A stretch of 64,000 bases of DNA from JAADJA01 sp963840975 (GTDB taxonomy: Bacteria > Bacteroidota > Bacteroidia > Bacteroidales > JAADJA01), in the NCBI GenBank assembly GCA_963840975.1, contig CAWJBC010000011.1, forward strand, positions 186,001-250,000, given 5' to 3'. Below the pieces are notes generated by a model, which saw only the letters and a program-made list of their open reading frames with translations, ran no database searches and was not told the DNA's origin. The position numbers and the translations under genes are program-made. Shown in pieces: positions 62,871 through 64,000 of the stretch. Every line of letters begins with the position of its first letter. Position 1 is the first letter of the stretch.

Positions 62871-64000
62871 ATGATGGTATATGAAAATGAAATCGTCAAA
62901 CTGACAATCTCCTGTGTTAATGAATTATTTAATCAAAAGATAACTGCTGAAATGGTGCAGGTTGAAAATACCAATCCTGAATTTTCTGGCGACTTTACTC
63001 TTGTGGTGTTTCCTTTATTAAAGTACACTAAAAAACCGCCATCAGCGACTGCTGAGATGATCGGAAATTTTTTGCTTTTGCACATGAAAGCAATTGAGTC
63101 GTATGAGGTAGTAAAAGGTTTTTTAAATCTTAAACTTCACGATAGCTGCTGGATTGATTTCTTCAGGGAAAATGCAGGAAGTGACGATTTCGGAATGATA
63201 CATGACATTGAAACAACCCCATATATTGTAGAATTTTCTTCACCCAATACAAATAAGCCATTGCATCTCGGGCATATTCGTAATAACCTTATTGGCTATT
63301 CAATTTCTCAAATTTTAAAAGCCAATGGTAAGAATGTTGTAAAAATCAATCTGGTTAACGACAGGGGAATTCATATATGTAAGTCAATGCTTGCCTGGAT
63401 GAAATGGGGCAACAGCGAAACCCCTGAATCAACAGGAATAAAAGGTGATCATTTGATCGGAAAGTATTATATTTTATTTGACAAGAAACACAAGGAGGAA
63501 ATAGCATCGCTAGTTCATTTGGGTTGTTCGGAAGAAGAAGCCGCCAATCAGTCGGAATTGATGAAAGAGGCACAGGAAATGCTCCAGCGCTGGGAGAATG
63601 CTGACGAAGATGTTTTGATCATTTGGCACATGATGAATGGTTGGGCGTACCTGGGATTTGATAAAACTTACCAGCGTCTTGGCATTCATTTCGATCAAAT
63701 GGAATATGAATCAAAAATGTATTTGTTGGGAAAGGAGTTGGTGAAAGAGGGTCTTGACAGAGGGATTTTCTTCAGGATGCCAAATGGTTCGGTATGGGTT
63801 GACTTAAAATCGGAGGGACTTGATGAGAAACTTTTATTAAGAAGTGACGGAACTTCTGTTTACATAACCCAGGATATCGGAACCGCTCAAAAACGATTTG
63901 ATGTATTCAAACCTGAGAGAATGGTTTATGTGGTAGGAAACGAACAGATCTATCATTTCGAGGTTTTGAAAAAGGTGCTAAAAGTCTTAGGAAGAGATTG
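62871..64000 (+). CDS. argS: ArgS, arginyl-tRNA synthetase (3' end beyond window)
   Basis: This class Ia synthetase charges tRNA-Arg. The 376 codons present cover the N-terminal tRNA-binding domain (EMVQVENTNPEFSGDFTLVV), the HIGH-type signature in SSPNTNKPLHLGHIRNNLIG, and the catalytic domain with VNDRGIHICKSMLAW, LLLRSDGTSVYITQDIGTA and VYVVGNEQIYHFE. The C-terminal anticodon-binding domain lies beyond the window. Two adjacent ATGs (62871 and 62874) are possible starts. It is divergent from the cDPG synthetase gene, with separate promoters in the 272-bp gap. Confidence 0.96.
   Translation, partial: MMVYENEIVKLTISCVNELFNQKITAEMVQVENTNPEFSGDFTLVVFPLLKYTKKPPSATAEMIGNFLLLHMKAIESYEVVKGFLNLKLHDSCWIDFFRENAGSDDFGMIHDIETTPYIVEFSSPNTNKPLHLGHIRNNLIGYSISQILKANGKNVVKINLVNDRGIHICKSMLAWMKWGNSETPESTGIKGDHLIGKYYILFDKKHKEEIASLVHLGCSEEEAANQSELMKEAQEMLQRWENADEDVLIIWHMMNGWAYLGFDKTYQRLGIHFDQMEYESKMYLLGKELVKEGLDRGIFFRMPNGSVWVDLKSEGLDEKLLLRSDGTSVYITQDIGTAQKRFDVFKPERMVYVVGNEQIYHFEVLKKVLKVLGRD

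Noticed and set aside
1..64000. tRNA, rRNA, transposase or phage genes
   Set aside because: None could be recognised on either strand by eye; tRNAscan or Rfam searches would be needed for certainty.

Overview
The window looks like chromosomal DNA of a member of the Bacteroidota, probably an anaerobic or facultative Bacteroidales-like lineage. The signs are promoters with the TAnnTTTG -7 element (sometimes with TTTG 18-19 bp upstream), secreted proteins ending in a type IX secretion sorting domain, a gingipain-family peptidase, GWxTD and HYC_CC_PP family proteins, a SUF-only Fe-S operon, and anaerobic energy enzymes (2-oxoacid:ferredoxin oxidoreductase and an ADP-forming acyl-CoA synthetase). 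I see no rRNA, tRNA, CRISPR array, transposase or prophage.

Layout. 1-3.5 kb, minus strand: uvrC (cut by the window edge), thiL and a HicB/HicA toxin-antitoxin pair. 3.7-10 kb, plus strand: a complete SUF operon (sufB, sufC, sufD, sufS, sufE and a MIP18/SufT-like gene), interrupted between sufB and sufC by a four-helix-bundle S23-type gene; dxs follows with its own -7 element. 12-22.4 kb: a run of secreted proteins, namely one with a type IX sorting domain, a beta-barrel protein, a large PKD-repeat adhesin (frameshifted), a tandem pair of deacetylase-like proteins and a small outer-membrane barrel. 22.4-26.4 kb, minus: a heme lipoprotein, a zinc-ribbon protein and the 2-oxoacid:ferredoxin oxidoreductase operon (delta, alpha, beta, gamma; beta frameshifted). 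26.7-37.8 kb: a sialidase-like protein, an aminotransferase, a porin-like barrel, a GH16-fold protein with 69-residue repeats, ADP-forming acyl-CoA synthetase, a FakA-FakB (DAK2-DegV) fusion, a lipoprotein and a DUF1573 protein. 38-46 kb: another aminotransferase, then two large secreted proteins, one Omp28/thioredoxin-like and one C25 gingipain-like, the latter broken by two frameshifts. 46.6-50 kb: a metal-linked locus (HYC_CC_PP-like, TonB receptor, HMA protein). 50-55 kb: an M1 aminopeptidase and a six-hairpin glycosidase-like protein. 55-60 kb: a membrane methyltransferase, an EamA transporter, a saccharopine-dehydrogenase-family enzyme and a GWxTD protein. 59.7-64 kb: pyrI, pyrB and a cyclic 2,3-diphosphoglycerate synthetase homologue (minus), then the 5' part of argS (plus).

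The most interesting signal is a C-terminal module of about 220 residues shared by three otherwise unrelated secreted proteins (near 17.4-18.1, 39.3-40.0 and 41.5-42.1 kb). Each copy has a beta-rich domain with the pattern LEGPF...LPLxQPYN..PWNY followed by a two-hand dockerin-like tail ending in QVP plus one acidic or amide residue. These proteins lack the usual type IX sorting domain, so the module may be an alternative surface-display or docking device. A second unusual protein, at 30.5-32.2 kb, has four exact 69-residue helical repeats in front of a GH16 fold whose two catalytic glutamates are replaced by His and Lys.

Five single-base frameshifts occur in four genes (PKD adhesin, oxidoreductase beta subunit, C25 peptidase twice, M1 aminopeptidase). 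In each case one added or removed base restores a full-length family member, and two of the five lie in homopolymers, so sequencing or assembly error is the simplest explanation.
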